Positions 7,257-16,496 are shown, numbered from the stretch's first letter. The stretch is 64,000 bases of DNA from an uncultured Lachnospiraceae bacterium (GCA_934294885.1 CAKRAK010000012.1:21137-85136), one strand, 5' to 3'. Numbers and translations are program-made. The notes: a model not told the origin generated them from the letters alone.

Positions 7257-8564
7257 ATGAAAGAAAAATACGATGTTGTAATCGTAGGAAATGGTGTTGC
7301 AGGCTTGTTTGCTGCACTTCATTTACCTGAAGATAAAGAAATTGCAATTATTACAAAGGGTGAATTAGAGGAATGTGATTCCTTCCTTGCACAAGGTGGA
7401 ATCTGTGTATTAAAAAGTGAAGATGATTATGCAGATTTTTTTGAGGATACACTTCGGGCAGGACATTATGAGAATGACAGAGATGCAGTGGATTTGATGA
7501 TTCGGTCTTCTCAGGATGTAATTAAGGAGCTTGTGGATTGCGGTGTGGATTTTGAACGGAATCACGGAGATTTTGTTTTTACAAGAGAAGGTGGTCATAC
7601 AACATTCAGAATTTTACATCATGAGGATCTGACCGGTAAAGAAATTACTTCCAAATTATTGGAAAAAGTTAGAGCTCAAAAGAATATTTCTTTGTTTGTA
7701 AAGACAACAATGGTTGATATCATCGAAAAGAATAATACCTGTTATGGAATTATTGCAGATGATAATAACGGTAATGTATTTCCTGTATTTGCTGATTATA
7801 CAATCTGGGCATGTGGAGGAATTGGCGGTCTTTATAAGCACTCAACAAATTATCCTCAGTTAACCGGAGATGCACTGGCCATTTCACTTAGACATAATAT
7901 TACATTGGAGAATGTGGATTATGTGCAGATTCATCCAACGATTCTGTATTCCAAAAAACCTGGAAGACGGATTTTGATATCGGAATCTGTTCGTGGGGAA
8001 GGAGCAATCCTACTGAATAAAGACGGAGAACGGTTTGCAAATGAGCTGCTGCCCAGAGATCTTTTAACTGCGGAGATAAAAAAACAAATGGAAAAGGACG
8101 GAACGGATTATGTTTATCTGTCTCTTGAAAATATGGGAACAGAGGAGATATTAAACCGATTCCCGAATATTTACAGATATTGTCTGGATGAGGGTTACGA
8201 TATTACGAAGGAACCGATTCCGGTTGTTCCTGCTCAGCATTATTTTATGGGTGGTGTTAAGGTAGATTTGGATGGACGTACTTCTATGAATCGTCTGTAC
8301 AGTGCCGGTGAGACTGCCTGCAACGGTGTCCATGGTGCAAACCGGCTGGCAAGCAATTCTTTGTTAGAAAGTCTTGTATGGGCAAAGAATGCGGCACTTC
8401 ATATTGCCGGTAAATATGAAGTGGTTGAGACAGAGTTCCTGAACCGGGAATTTGGAGCGTTGAAGAATAATGTGCTACCGGATTATAATTCTGTGGCATC
8501 GGAATATCATGATAGTGTCCGGGAAAAGATAAAGAATGAGCATCAGAAAAGACAAAATCAGTAA
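7257..8564 (+). CDS. nadB: L-aspartate oxidase
   Basis: FAD enzyme that oxidises L-aspartate to iminoaspartate, the first step of de novo NAD synthesis. The N-terminal dinucleotide fold VVIVGNGVAGLFAAL, substrate-region HPTILY, SESVRGEGAILLN, PAQHYFMGGVKVD and SAGETACNGVHGANRLASNS identify the succinate dehydrogenase/NadB flavoprotein family. At 435 residues it is about 100 shorter than E. coli NadB because the C-terminal helical domain is cut down, a form I believe is common in clostridia. It lies 33 bases before nadC, so the two should be co-transcribed. nadA, the usual partner, is not in the window. Confidence 0.93.
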   Translation: MKEKYDVVIVGNGVAGLFAALHLPEDKEIAIITKGELEECDSFLAQGGICVLKSEDDYADFFEDTLRAGHYENDRDAVDLMIRSSQDVIKELVDCGVDFERNHGDFVFTREGGHTTFRILHHEDLTGKEITSKLLEKVRAQKNISLFVKTTMVDIIEKNNTCYGIIADDNNGNVFPVFADYTIWACGGIGGLYKHSTNYPQLTGDALAISLRHNITLENVDYVQIHPTILYSKKPGRRILISESVRGEGAILLNKDGERFANELLPRDLLTAEIKKQMEKDGTDYVYLSLENMGTEEILNRFPNIYRYCLDEGYDITKEPIPVVPAQHYFMGGVKVDLDGRTSMNRLYSAGETACNGVHGANRLASNSLLESLVWAKNAALHIAGKYEVVETEFLNREFGALKNNVLPDYNSVASEYHDSVREKIKNEHQKRQNQ

Positions 8565-8597
8565 AATGTTTTGCAATAACAAAAGAGGAGAATGAAA

Positions 8598-9446
8598 ATG
8601 AGAGAATTGATGAATTTGAATGTAGATGATATGATTTTACAGGCATTACGGGAGGATATTACCAGTGAAGATATTACAACTAATTCTGTTATGCCGGATT
8701 ATCAGTTAGGAGAAGTACAGCTGATCTGTAAACAGGATGGTGTATTGGCAGGAATTGATATATTTAAAAGAGTGTTCCAGCTTTTAGATGCTGATACGGA
8801 ATTTGAGATGTGCGCAAAGGATGGGGATAACGTAAAGAGTGGACAGTTATTAGGAACGATACGTGGAGATATCCGGGTACTGTTGGAAGGAGAACGTACT
8901 GCCTTAAATTATCTTCAGAGAATGAGTGGAATTGCAACCTATACCCACTCTATTGCCGTTTTATTTGAGGGAAGTAAGACAAAGCTGTTAGATACAAGAA
9001 AAACCACTCCGAATATGCGTGTTTTTGAAAAATATGCCGTTAAGGTTGGTGGCGGATATAATCACCGTTTTAATTTGTCTGACGGTATCCTGTTAAAGGA
9101 TAATCATATCGGTGCTGCCGGAGGTGTAAAGGAGGCAGTTCATATGGCACAGGAATATGCTCCTTTTGTCCGTAAGATTGAAGTAGAGTGTGAGAATCTT
9201 GATATGGTAAAGGAAGCAGTGGAAGCCGGTGCGGATATTATCATGTTAGATAATATGGATAAGGATACCATGAAAGCGGCAATCCAATTGATTGATGGAA
9301 GAGCAAAGACAGAATGCTCCGGCAATGTAACAAAGGAAAATGTTGCCAATCTGATTGATCTTGGTGTGGACTATGTTTCTTCCGGTGCTTTGACTCATTC
9401 TGCTCCGATATTGGATTTATCATTAAAAAATCTTCATAGAATTTAG
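8598..9446 (+). CDS. nadC: nicotinate-nucleotide pyrophosphorylase (carboxylating)
   Basis: Quinolinate phosphoribosyltransferase; joins quinolinate and PRPP to give nicotinate mononucleotide with loss of CO2, following NadB/NadA. 282 residues, standard length. Motifs: LREDITSEDITT, ERTALNYLQRMSGIAT, DTRKTTPNMRVFEKYAVKVGG (PRPP/quinolinate binding Arg and Lys), HRFNLSDGILLKDNHI, VEVECENLDMVKEAVEAGADIIMLDN. GAGGAG at 8585-8590 fits the ATG at 8598 better than the one at 8592. It ends at a UUCG-loop terminator. Confidence 0.96.
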   Translation: MRELMNLNVDDMILQALREDITSEDITTNSVMPDYQLGEVQLICKQDGVLAGIDIFKRVFQLLDADTEFEMCAKDGDNVKSGQLLGTIRGDIRVLLEGERTALNYLQRMSGIATYTHSIAVLFEGSKTKLLDTRKTTPNMRVFEKYAVKVGGGYNHRFNLSDGILLKDNHIGAAGGVKEAVHMAQEYAPFVRKIEVECENLDMVKEAVEAGADIIMLDNMDKDTMKAAIQLIDGRAKTECSGNVTKENVANLIDLGVDYVSSGALTHSAPILDLSLKNLHRI

Positions 9447-9449
9447 TAG

Positions 9450-9475
9450 AAGGGCTCTTCGGAGCCTTTTTTCTT
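9450..9475 (+). terminator. intrinsic terminator of nadB-nadC
   Basis: Stem AAGGGCTC / GAGCCTTT closed by a TTCG tetraloop and followed by TTTTTTCTTT. Confidence 0.9.
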
Positions 9476-9486
9476 TGAAAATACAA

Positions 9487-9510
9487 AATATACATTTTTC
9501 TGTGTATATT
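9487..9510. promoter_or_regulatory. inverted repeat upstream of argC
   Basis: AATATACA-N8-TGTATATT is a perfect 8-bp inverted repeat in the 277-base gap between nadC and argC. It is followed by TATTCATG, which matches one half of the Gram-positive ArgR operator. It may be an operator; the rest of the gap shows only AT-rich sequence and the argC promoter. Confidence 0.3.
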
Positions 9511-9673
9511 ATTCATGATATTGAAAATGGATGCACTGTGTACGGAGAAAAATTGAAGTTAACTATTGCATAATATTCACAAAGTATGTATAATTATAAC
9601 GTTTGATAGGGAAGGATGTTTTATAAAAAATACCAATATACAGTCTGAAAAAATATGCAGAATAAAAAAAGAG

Positions 9674-9682
9674 TGCTATAAT
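9674..9682 (+). promoter_or_regulatory. extended -10 promoter of argC
   Basis: TGCTATAAT is an extended -10 box without a good -35 box; a second TATAAT lies at 9693-9698. Transcription would start near 9689, about 35 bases before argC. Confidence 0.5.
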
Positions 9683-9723
9683 AGGGGACTGTTATAATAG
9701 GAACAGGAAAGAAGGTTTATAGA

Positions 9724-10764
9724 ATGATTAAAGTTGGTATTATTGGATCTACCGGTTATGCCGGACAGGAATTGGTACGATTGTTGTTAGGTCATAAGGA
9801 AGCAGAAATTGTATGGTATGGTTCAAGAAGCTATATTGATAAAAAATATTACGAAGTATTCGGTAATATGTTTGAGATTGTAGATGAGAAGTGCCTGGAT
9901 GACAATATGGATGAGCTTGCAGAGAAAGCAGATGTTATCTTTACTGCAACACCTCAGGGATTATGTGCATCTCTCGTAAATGACGATATTTTGTCTAAGG
10001 TTAAAATTATAGATTTAAGTGCGGATTTCCGTTTGAAGGATATAGCAACCTATGAAAAATGGTATGGAATCGAACACAAATCACCGCAGTATATAAACGA
10101 GGCTGTATACGGTCTTTGTGAAATTAACCGTGAAGATATTAAAGGAAAACGTCTGATTGCAAATCCGGGCTGTTATACAACCTGTTCTATCCTGTCTTTA
10201 TATCCATTGGTAAAAGAGGGTGTTATTGATCCAAACAGCATCATTATTGATGCAAAGTCAGGAACCTCCGGAGCAGGACGTGGCGCTAAGATTAACAATT
10301 TGTATTGTGAGGTAAACGAAAATATAAAGGCATATGGTGTTACAACTCATCGTCATACACCGGAAATAGAGGAACAGTTAGGATATGCCTGTGGTGAGAA
10401 GATTGTTCTTAATTTCACACCTCACCTTGTTCCCATGAATCGGGGAATCTTAGTAACTGCCTATGGTAATCTTACAAAAGAATATACATATGAAGAGATA
10501 AAGAGCATCTACGACCAATATTATAAGAATGAGCATTTTGTTCGTGTCCTTGATAAGGATGTACCGCCGGAGACGAGATGGGTTGAGGGAAGTAATTATG
10601 TAGATGTGAATTTTAAGATTGATCCAAGAACAAAACGGGTTGTTGTGATGGGTGCATTAGACAACCTTGTAAAGGGGGCTGCCGGTCAGGCTGTTCAGAA
10701 CATGAATCTGATTTTTGGACTTCCGGAAACAATGGGTCTTGAGCAGGCACCGATGTTCCCATAA
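9724..10764 (+). CDS. argC: N-acetyl-gamma-glutamyl-phosphate reductase
   Basis: NADPH-dependent reduction of N-acetylglutamyl phosphate to the semialdehyde, third step of arginine synthesis. 346 residues. It opens with the Rossmann motif IGSTGYAGQELVRLL; the catalytic Cys150 is in ANPGCYTT; the substrate-binding region is HRHTPEIEEQLG. GAAGG at ~9711 precedes the ATG. argB follows 37 bases later and the two form a unit, but argJ, which often sits between them, is absent here. Confidence 0.96.
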   Translation: MIKVGIIGSTGYAGQELVRLLLGHKEAEIVWYGSRSYIDKKYYEVFGNMFEIVDEKCLDDNMDELAEKADVIFTATPQGLCASLVNDDILSKVKIIDLSADFRLKDIATYEKWYGIEHKSPQYINEAVYGLCEINREDIKGKRLIANPGCYTTCSILSLYPLVKEGVIDPNSIIIDAKSGTSGAGRGAKINNLYCEVNENIKAYGVTTHRHTPEIEEQLGYACGEKIVLNFTPHLVPMNRGILVTAYGNLTKEYTYEEIKSIYDQYYKNEHFVRVLDKDVPPETRWVEGSNYVDVNFKIDPRTKRVVVMGALDNLVKGAAGQAVQNMNLIFGLPETMGLEQAPMFP

Positions 10765-10801
10765 TTAGCTATGGATAAATTTGATGTAAAAGGAGAAAAC
10801 A

Positions 10802-11695
10802 ATGGTAAATAATAATATAACGAATATGGAGCAGGTAATTGCAAAGGCATATACACTAAGTGAGGCTTTACCGTACATACAGAAGTTTAACGGAAAAAAG
10901 ATTGTAGTTAAGTATGGCGGAAGTGCCATGTTAGATGAGAGTTTAAAGTACAATGTAATTCGTGATATTGCGATGTTAAAGCTAATCGGTATGAAGCCGA
11001 TTGTGGTTCACGGTGGTGGAAAGGAAATCAGCAAGTGGGTTAAGATGATTGGAAAGGAACCGGAATTCATTAACGGCTTGCGTGTTACAGATGCAGAGAC
11101 TATGGAGATTGCGGAAATGGTACTTTCCAAAGTGAACAAGGGTCTTGTTCAGATGATGCAGAAGCTTGGTATCAATGCAGTTGGAATCAGTGGTAAGGAT
11201 GCGGGTCTTATGACCGTTGCCAAGAAGTTTCCGGGTGGAAAAGATATCGGATACGTAGGAGAAGTAACTAAGGTGGATGGAAAGCTTTTGGATACATTGA
11301 TCGATAGTGATTTCATTCCTGTTATTGCACCGATTGGTTCTTCCGAGGATTTTGAAAGCTATAATATTAATGCCGATGATGCTGCATGTGCGGTAGCAAA
11401 AGCGATTAAAGCGGAAAAATTAGTATTCTTAACAGATATTGAGGGTGTATTTGTAGATCCGACAGATAAGGATACTTTAATTTCCGAGATGAATGTAAAT
11501 GAAGCAAAAGAGTTTATTGAAAAAGGTATTGTAGGCGGAGGCATGCTGCCAAAACTGACGAATTGTATTGATGCAATTGAAAACGGAGTTTCCAGAGTCC
11601 ATGTGTTAGACGGAAGAGTCGAACATTGTCTGTTGCTGGAGTTCTTTACCGAAAAGGGTATCGGTACTGCTATTTTGAAGGAACCATTATTTTAA
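10802..11695 (+). CDS. argB: acetylglutamate kinase
   Basis: Phosphorylates N-acetylglutamate with ATP, the second and often feedback-controlled step of arginine synthesis. 297 residues; amino-acid kinase fold with [10 protein letters not shown] (phosphate binding), [36 protein letters not shown] and VGGGMLPKL. An N-terminal helix ([21 protein letters not shown]) is of the type present in arginine-inhibited hexameric kinases, so feedback inhibition by arginine is likely (inference). The ATG follows AGGAG at 10791. It ends at a strong hairpin. Confidence 0.96.
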   Translation: MVNNNITNMEQVIAKAYTLSEALPYIQKFNGKKIVVKYGGSAMLDESLKYNVIRDIAMLKLIGMKPIVVHGGGKEISKWVKMIGKEPEFINGLRVTDAETMEIAEMVLSKVNKGLVQMMQKLGINAVGISGKDAGLMTVAKKFPGGKDIGYVGEVTKVDGKLLDTLIDSDFIPVIAPIGSSEDFESYNINADDAACAVAKAIKAEKLVFLTDIEGVFVDPTDKDTLISEMNVNEAKEFIEKGIVGGGMLPKLTNCIDAIENGVSRVHVLDGRVEHCLLLEFFTEKGIGTAILKEPLF

Positions 11696-11715
11696 AAACT
11701 TATCATAAAGTAAGA

Positions 11716-11745
11716 ATAAGTCATGTAAACTATTACATGGCTTAT
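11716..11745 (+). terminator. hairpin after argB with weak T-run
   Basis: 13-bp stem (one G-T pair) with loop ACTA, between argB and the sugar-binding lipoprotein gene. The tail is CCTTTATC, poor in T, so it may terminate only partly or protect the 3' end of the argCB transcript. Confidence 0.55.
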
Positions 11746-11768
11746 CCTTTATCAAGAGGTAAATATAT

Positions 11769-13034
11769 ATGAAAAATAAAATTATGGGATTGATAATGTG
11801 TGGTATTCTTTTTGCTGTGTGTGTAACCGGTTGTACAGGCAGACAGCAACAGTCTAAACAGCAGGCTCAAAAGGTTTCTTACAGCAGTTTGATGAAAAAC
11901 TGGAATGCTTTATCAAAGGAGGAAGCGATTACCCTTTGGTATACAGAAAAATCCGATGAAAAATGGTTAAAGACAATGGCAAAGGATTTTGAAAAGGCAT
12001 ACGGAAAAAAAGTAGAGCTTGTATTTTATGATGGCAATACATTTTATGAGGATATGAATACTGCCAACCAGCAGGGAAAAGGACCGGATGTGTATCTGTG
12101 TGGAAATGATCAGTTAGAGCTTGTGAGAAATCTGGGACTGGCTGAGGAAAATACGGCATTTGATTCCAAGCTTTGGGAAGAAAATTATCCGGAGGTTGCA
12201 AAGGATGCGGTTACCTTTAAAAATCAGCAATACGGATATCCGGTATATTTTGACACCTATTGTCTTGTATATGATTCCAAGTTATTGGAAAAAGCGCCGG
12301 CTTCCATGGATGATATATTAAGCTTTGCGGATGAATATTCGGATACAGGAGCAACAAAAGCAATTTTACGATGGGATGTAGCGGATCCGTATATCAATAC
12401 TATGTTTTTAGCTTCTTATGCAGATATTTTCGGAGAACAGGGGGATGATTCCACCTCCTTTGATATCTGCAATGAAAAGACGATAGAAGCCATGAAGTAT
12501 TTTAATTCTGTCAGTGAATATATGTGGATGGATAAAAATAATATTTCTCATGATATTGTAAAAAACAGAATCAAGGAAGGTACCCTGGTGCTTGGATTAT
12601 GCAAGTCGGATATCCTTCAGCTTCTGGATGAAGCCAATCAATCAGGAGAGGTTGCATATAAGCTTTCTTATCTGCCAAGCCTGACAGCCGATCTGTCTAC
12701 CAAAGCATATTCCACAACCTATATTGCCATGGTAAATCCATATACGTCAGATGAGAATCTTGCCAATCTCTTTGCCTGTTATTTAAGCTATGGAAATCCA
12801 AAGGCTTTGTTTGAGGGAAACGGAAAGCTGTCGGTTGTAGATTTGGGAGATGACTTAGACGAAAATCAGTCCATTTTATATGCACAATATTTAAATTCCA
12901 CTCCGGTACCTAAGGTTATGCTTTTTGGAGATTATATCAGTGAAAGTGGGATTACATATGATGCAATCTGGGATGGAAAGGATGTGGAGGAGCAGCTGTC
13001 TGCATTACAGGAGAAAATGAAAGAGAAAATGTAG
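11769..13034 (+). CDS. extracellular solute-binding lipoprotein (family 1, ABC type)
   Basis: Substrate-binding lipoprotein of the maltose/oligosaccharide ABC type. The signal peptide ends in the lipobox VTGC with lipidated Cys22, so it should be anchored on the outer face of the membrane. 421 residues with the family core EAITLWYTEKSDEKW, DFEKAYGKKVELVF, GPDVYLCGNDQL, YGYPVYFDTYCLVYDSKLL and DILSFADEY. No permease or ATPase gene is adjacent, so it either works with transporter subunits encoded elsewhere or has a sensory role. The ligand cannot be told from the sequence. Confidence 0.85.
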   Translation: MKNKIMGLIMCGILFAVCVTGCTGRQQQSKQQAQKVSYSSLMKNWNALSKEEAITLWYTEKSDEKWLKTMAKDFEKAYGKKVELVFYDGNTFYEDMNTANQQGKGPDVYLCGNDQLELVRNLGLAEENTAFDSKLWEENYPEVAKDAVTFKNQQYGYPVYFDTYCLVYDSKLLEKAPASMDDILSFADEYSDTGATKAILRWDVADPYINTMFLASYADIFGEQGDDSTSFDICNEKTIEAMKYFNSVSEYMWMDKNNISHDIVKNRIKEGTLVLGLCKSDILQLLDEANQSGEVAYKLSYLPSLTADLSTKAYSTTYIAMVNPYTSDENLANLFACYLSYGNPKALFEGNGKLSVVDLGDDLDENQSILYAQYLNSTPVPKVMLFGDYISESGITYDAIWDGKDVEEQLSALQEKMKEKM

Positions 13035-13106
13035 AAGGATTCATGCTGCAGTGTGGAGATGGAATGTCTGTTAATATGAATGAAAACAAAAGAGAATGAA
13101 TATAAT

Positions 13107-13140
13107 AAAAACAGTGTAGGAATACACTGTTTTTTATTAT
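13107..13140 (+). terminator. intrinsic terminator after the solute-binding protein gene
   Basis: 12-bp stem AAAAACAGTGTA / TACACTGTTTTT with loop GGAA and a T-rich tail. It sits inside an apparent N-terminal extension of the next reading frame and so shows that the true start of that gene is downstream, at 13161. Confidence 0.88.
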
Positions 13141-13160
13141 ATTTGAGAGGGGCGAAAATC

Positions 13161-13601
13161 ATGTGGGGGTTGTTGATTGCCTGTATATCAGGTGCATTAA
13201 TGAGCATACAGGGTGTATTTAATACAGGAGTAACAAAGGAATCCGGGCCATGGATTACCAACTGCTTTGTTCAGTTAACTGCTTTTTTTGTATGTGTAGG
13301 ATTTTATCTTTTTTCCGAAATGGGAAAGGTATCGGTTGGAGATATCTTTAAGGTTGAGCATAAATATATGCTGTTAGGCGGAGTAATCGGTGCATTTATA
13401 ACCTTTACGGTTATCAAAAGTATGTCAAGCTTAGGTCCTGCCCAGGCAATACTGATGATTGTTGTTACACAGGTGCTTGTAGGATACTTAATTGAATTAT
13501 TTGGTTTGTTCGGAGTAGAAAAAGTACCTTTTTCATGGTGGAAGCTTGTAGGAATTATGGTTGCAATTGTCGGTATTGTAATTTTTAAATGGGAAAAGTA
13601 A
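13161..13601 (+). CDS. YdcZ/DUF606-type membrane transporter
   Basis: 146-residue integral membrane protein of the DMT superfamily (DUF606, YdcZ-like), a family of small putative exporters with about five transmembrane helices. Seen: MWGLLIACISGALMSIQGVFNTG (helix 1 with conserved N/Q), NCFVQLTAFFVCVGFYLF, YMLLGGVIGAFITFTVIKSM, and GPAQAILMIVVTQVLVGYLIELFGLF, ending in a short GIMVAIVGIVIF helix. The ATG at 13161 follows GAGAGGGG and lies beyond a terminator. No partner gene is adjacent; the substrate is unknown. Confidence 0.82.
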   Translation: MWGLLIACISGALMSIQGVFNTGVTKESGPWITNCFVQLTAFFVCVGFYLFSEMGKVSVGDIFKVEHKYMLLGGVIGAFITFTVIKSMSSLGPAQAILMIVVTQVLVGYLIELFGLFGVEKVPFSWWKLVGIMVAIVGIVIFKWEK

Positions 13602-13735
13602 AAATTCTTAAAAAAAAAGAGAAAAAGAGGTTGTAAAACCGTTTCATTTTCGTTATTATGGTTCTGTATCGAATTATATTAAATTGCTGACACTCTGTTT
13701 TTTTATAAGATTTTAGTAAAAAAGGAGTGTTACAT

Positions 13736-14308
13736 ATGAACAAATTAATATGGGTATTAATGTTATTGATGCTTTGTTTTTTTACCGGATGCAGTCAGGA
13801 AGATGTGATATTGACGTCAGAGGAATTCCTTCATGGGACGTCCGAGACATCTGAACAGGAGAATTCTTCCTTAGAGGATACTGATGAGGTGTCTGATGTG
13901 TTTGTATATGTTTGTGGACATGTTAAGAATCCGGGAGTATATTCTTTGCCGGAACAGGCAAGAATTGTAGATGCGTTGGAATTGGCAGGAGGCTTAACTG
14001 AGGATGGTAATGGACTTGCCCTGAATCAGGCTGAGTGTGTAACAGACGGGATGACCTTATATGTTCCGGGATGTGATGGAGCTGCAGAGCCGAAGACAGA
14101 AACAGATGATGGACTGATTAATATTAATACCGCTGATAAGGAAGCTCTTATGACGGTGCCGGGAATTGGTGAAAGTAAGGCAGATGCCATTATTTCTTAC
14201 CGTGAACAAAACGGTAATTTTAGTAAGGTCGAAGATTTGATGAATATTTCCGGAATCAAAGAAGGGGTTTTCAATAAAATAAAGAGTCATGTAAAAGTGA
14301 CGGGATAG
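13736..14308 (+). CDS. comEA: ComEA-like DNA-binding competence lipoprotein
   Basis: DNA receptor for natural transformation; binds double-stranded DNA outside the membrane and hands it to ComEC. 190 residues: signal peptide with lipobox FFTGC (Cys19), an acidic Ser/Thr linker, an SLBB beta-grasp domain (~residues 57-110, VYVCGHVKNPGVYSLPEQAR), and a ComEA helix-hairpin-helix domain (~125-190, ININTADKEALMTVPGIGES, SKVEDLMNISGIKE). Most ComEA proteins use a transmembrane anchor; this one looks lipid-anchored. AAGGAGTG before 13736 sets the start; a GTG at 13727 overlaps it. comEC lies 3.2 kb downstream behind a two-component system. Confidence 0.88.
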   Translation: MNKLIWVLMLLMLCFFTGCSQEDVILTSEEFLHGTSETSEQENSSLEDTDEVSDVFVYVCGHVKNPGVYSLPEQARIVDALELAGGLTEDGNGLALNQAECVTDGMTLYVPGCDGAAEPKTETDDGLININTADKEALMTVPGIGESKADAIISYREQNGNFSKVEDLMNISGIKEGVFNKIKSHVKVTG

Positions 14309-14324
14309 AAAATGTTAGCAGATG

Positions 14325-14350
14325 CCCTGTAAGTTATAGCAGGGTTTTAT
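14325..14350 (+). terminator. weak hairpin between comEA and the response regulator
   Basis: CCCTG / CAGGG with a 10-base loop followed by TTTTATAT. A short stem, so probably only an attenuator or partial terminator. Confidence 0.4.
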
Positions 14351-14366
14351 ATAGAGGAGATTAATG

Positions 14367-15053
14367 ATGAAAAAAGTTTTGGTAGTGGATGATGAAAAGT
14401 TGATTGTGAAAGGAATTAAGTTTTCATTAGAGCAGGATGATATGGTTGTCACTCCTGCATATGATGGTGAAGAAGCATTGGAACTGGCAAGGAATAACGA
14501 ATATGACATGATATTACTGGATATCATGCTGCCTGGATTGTCCGGCTTTGAGGTTTGTCAGGCAATTCGTGATTTTTCGGATGTTCCGATTATTATGCTT
14601 ACCGCAAAAGGCGATGACATGGACAAGATTTTAGGTCTTGAATATGGAGCTGATGATTACATTACCAAACCGTTTAATATCTTAGAGGTTAAGGCAAGAA
14701 TTAAGGCAATTATGCGTCGGAACCAGAAGCGTGTGCCTTTAGTAGAACAACCGAAGAAAATTGTTGAAGGCGAATTGATGATTGAGTTAGAAAGCCGTGA
14801 AGTTTCTATTTCCGGTGAGGAGATTAACCTGACTGCAAAAGAATATAATATTCTGACTCTTTTGTTGCTTCACCCCAATAAGGTTTACACCCGGGATGAT
14901 CTGTTAAAAGCTGTATGGGGAAGTGATTCCTTAGGTGATGGACGTACCGTGGATGTTCATGTAAGAAGATTACGTGAGAAGGTAGAAGAAAATCCGGGAG
15001 AGCCAAAGTACATTCAGACAAAGTGGGGAGTTGGTTACTATTTTAAAAAATAA
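14367..15053 (+). CDS. OmpR/PhoB-family response regulator
   Basis: Two-domain transcription regulator, 228 residues. The receiver domain has the acidic pocket VVDDEK, the phosphoacceptor Asp52 in ILLDIMLPG, the switch Thr in IIMLTAK and Lys in YITKPF. The winged-helix DNA-binding domain (~130-228) ends in RTVDVHVRRLREKVE and IQTKWGVGYYF. AGAGGAGA at 14353-14360 suits the second of two adjacent ATGs (14367). The sensor kinase overlaps its 3' end. The target genes cannot be deduced, but the position between comEA and comEC makes DNA uptake or envelope genes good candidates. Confidence 0.94.
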   Translation: MKKVLVVDDEKLIVKGIKFSLEQDDMVVTPAYDGEEALELARNNEYDMILLDIMLPGLSGFEVCQAIRDFSDVPIIMLTAKGDDMDKILGLEYGADDYITKPFNILEVKARIKAIMRRNQKRVPLVEQPKKIVEGELMIELESREVSISGEEINLTAKEYNILTLLLLHPNKVYTRDDLLKAVWGSDSLGDGRTVDVHVRRLREKVEENPGEPKYIQTKWGVGYYFKK

Positions 15054-16464
15054 AAAATCCAATCCTTTTCGCAGTTTGAAGGTTGTTATATTTATTGCCT
15101 TCTTTTTATTATCTATGATTGCTATGATTTCTTTTACCATTATGATAAAGCATGCATATAATCAGAAGACAGTGGAGGAGAAGCTGTCTTCTGTACAGAA
15201 TGAATGTAGCATAATGGGTAATCAGATTCTTGTTAATCAGTTTATAATTGATTCCCTTCAGGATAATTTGAATATGGAGATAGACCAGCTGGCAAATGTT
15301 TGGGAAGGACGTATTCTTGTGGTTGATTCTAACTATAAGATTGTCAAGGATACCTATATGATCGACCAGGGTAATTATATTATTTATGATAAGGTGTTTT
15401 CAGTTATGCATGGAAAACTGGATCGGAGTGTCCGGCGGATCGATGATTATGCAGAGATTATTATTCCTATCGTGAATGCTGATAAGAATGTCAATGGCGT
15501 TATGATCGCTACGGTATCCCTTGCGGATATTGAGTCTACGAACCAGTATATTGCCTTGAAGATAAATATCATGCTGGTTTTGTATGGATTGATTTCTTTT
15601 ATCATTGCCTTTTGTATTGCAAAGTTTGGGTTCAGGGATTTTGCCAGACTCAATACCCAGTTAAAGGGTCTGAATGAAGGACAGTTAGAACCGATTCAGA
15701 TTGGGAAGACCGTAAAGGAGTTTGAGGATATACAGGATTCTTTTAATGTTGTCATTGAAAAAATGCAGTTGTTAGAGACTTCCAGACAGGAATTTGTATC
15801 CAATGTGTCTCATGAGTTAAAAACACCTATTACATCTATGAAGGTTTTGGCGGATTCCCTGCTGCTTCAGGAGGATATTCCGGCTGAACTTTATCGGGAA
15901 TTTATGACAGACATGGTGGAAGAGATTGATCGTGAAACGAAGATTATTAATGACTTATTGACTCTGGTCAAAATGGACAAGAAAGCATCGGCCCTTAATA
16001 TCGAGGCGGTTAATATTAATTCCATGTTGGAGTTGTTATTGAAGCGTATTAAGCCTTTGGCAGCAAAGAGGAATATAGAGGTTGTATTCGAAAGCTTCCG
16101 TGAGGTTGTAGGAGAAGTGGATGAAGTAAAATTGTCCCTTGCATTTTCTAATTTAATCGAGAATGCGGTAAAGTATAACAATGACGGTGGAAGCGTACAT
16201 GTATCATTGAACGCGGATCACAAATTCTTTTATGTAAAGGTTCAGGATAATGGAGTAGGTATTCCGGAGGAATGTCAATCCCAGGTGTTTGAACGGTTTT
16301 ACCGCGTGGATAAGGCGAGAAGCCGGGAGACCGGAGGAACCGGTTTGGGATTAGCCATTACCCGTAATGCAATTTTGATGCATAAGGGAGCAATCAAGTT
16401 ATATTCGGAGCCGGGGGAGGGAACGACCTTTACGGTACGGATTCCCTTAAAGTTTGTGAATTAA
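15031..16464 (+). CDS. membrane sensor histidine kinase
   Basis: Sensor kinase partnered with the preceding response regulator. Transmembrane helices near residues 17-38 and 178-200 enclose an extracytoplasmic sensor of ~140 residues. Then come a HAMP-like linker, DHp box FVSNVSHELKTPITS (His261), N box NLIENAVKYN, G1 DNGVGIP, F/G2 FERFYRVDKARS and GGTGLGLAI. The frame overlaps the regulator gene by 23 bases, a sign of translational coupling. The start is uncertain: no ATG or GTG is available, TTG 15031 directly abuts GGGGAG, and ATT 15040 would have ideal spacing. The GerMN lipoprotein gene follows 32 bases later. Confidence 0.93.
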   Translation: MVTILKNKKSNPFRSLKVVIFIAFFLLSMIAMISFTIMIKHAYNQKTVEEKLSSVQNECSIMGNQILVNQFIIDSLQDNLNMEIDQLANVWEGRILVVDSNYKIVKDTYMIDQGNYIIYDKVFSVMHGKLDRSVRRIDDYAEIIIPIVNADKNVNGVMIATVSLADIESTNQYIALKINIMLVLYGLISFIIAFCIAKFGFRDFARLNTQLKGLNEGQLEPIQIGKTVKEFEDIQDSFNVVIEKMQLLETSRQEFVSNVSHELKTPITSMKVLADSLLLQEDIPAELYREFMTDMVEEIDRETKIINDLLTLVKMDKKASALNIEAVNINSMLELLLKRIKPLAAKRNIEVVFESFREVVGEVDEVKLSLAFSNLIENAVKYNNDGGSVHVSLNADHKFFYVKVQDNGVGIPEECQSQVFERFYRVDKARSRETGGTGLGLAITRNAILMHKGAIKLYSEPGEGTTFTVRIPLKFVN

Positions 16465-16496
16465 TACATGGGAACAGTATAAGAGGAGATGAAAAA

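Noticed and set aside
13632..13646. TGTAAAACCGTTTCA as a catabolite-repression (cre) site before comEA
   Set aside because: It is one base longer than the cre consensus and lacks proper symmetry around a central CG.
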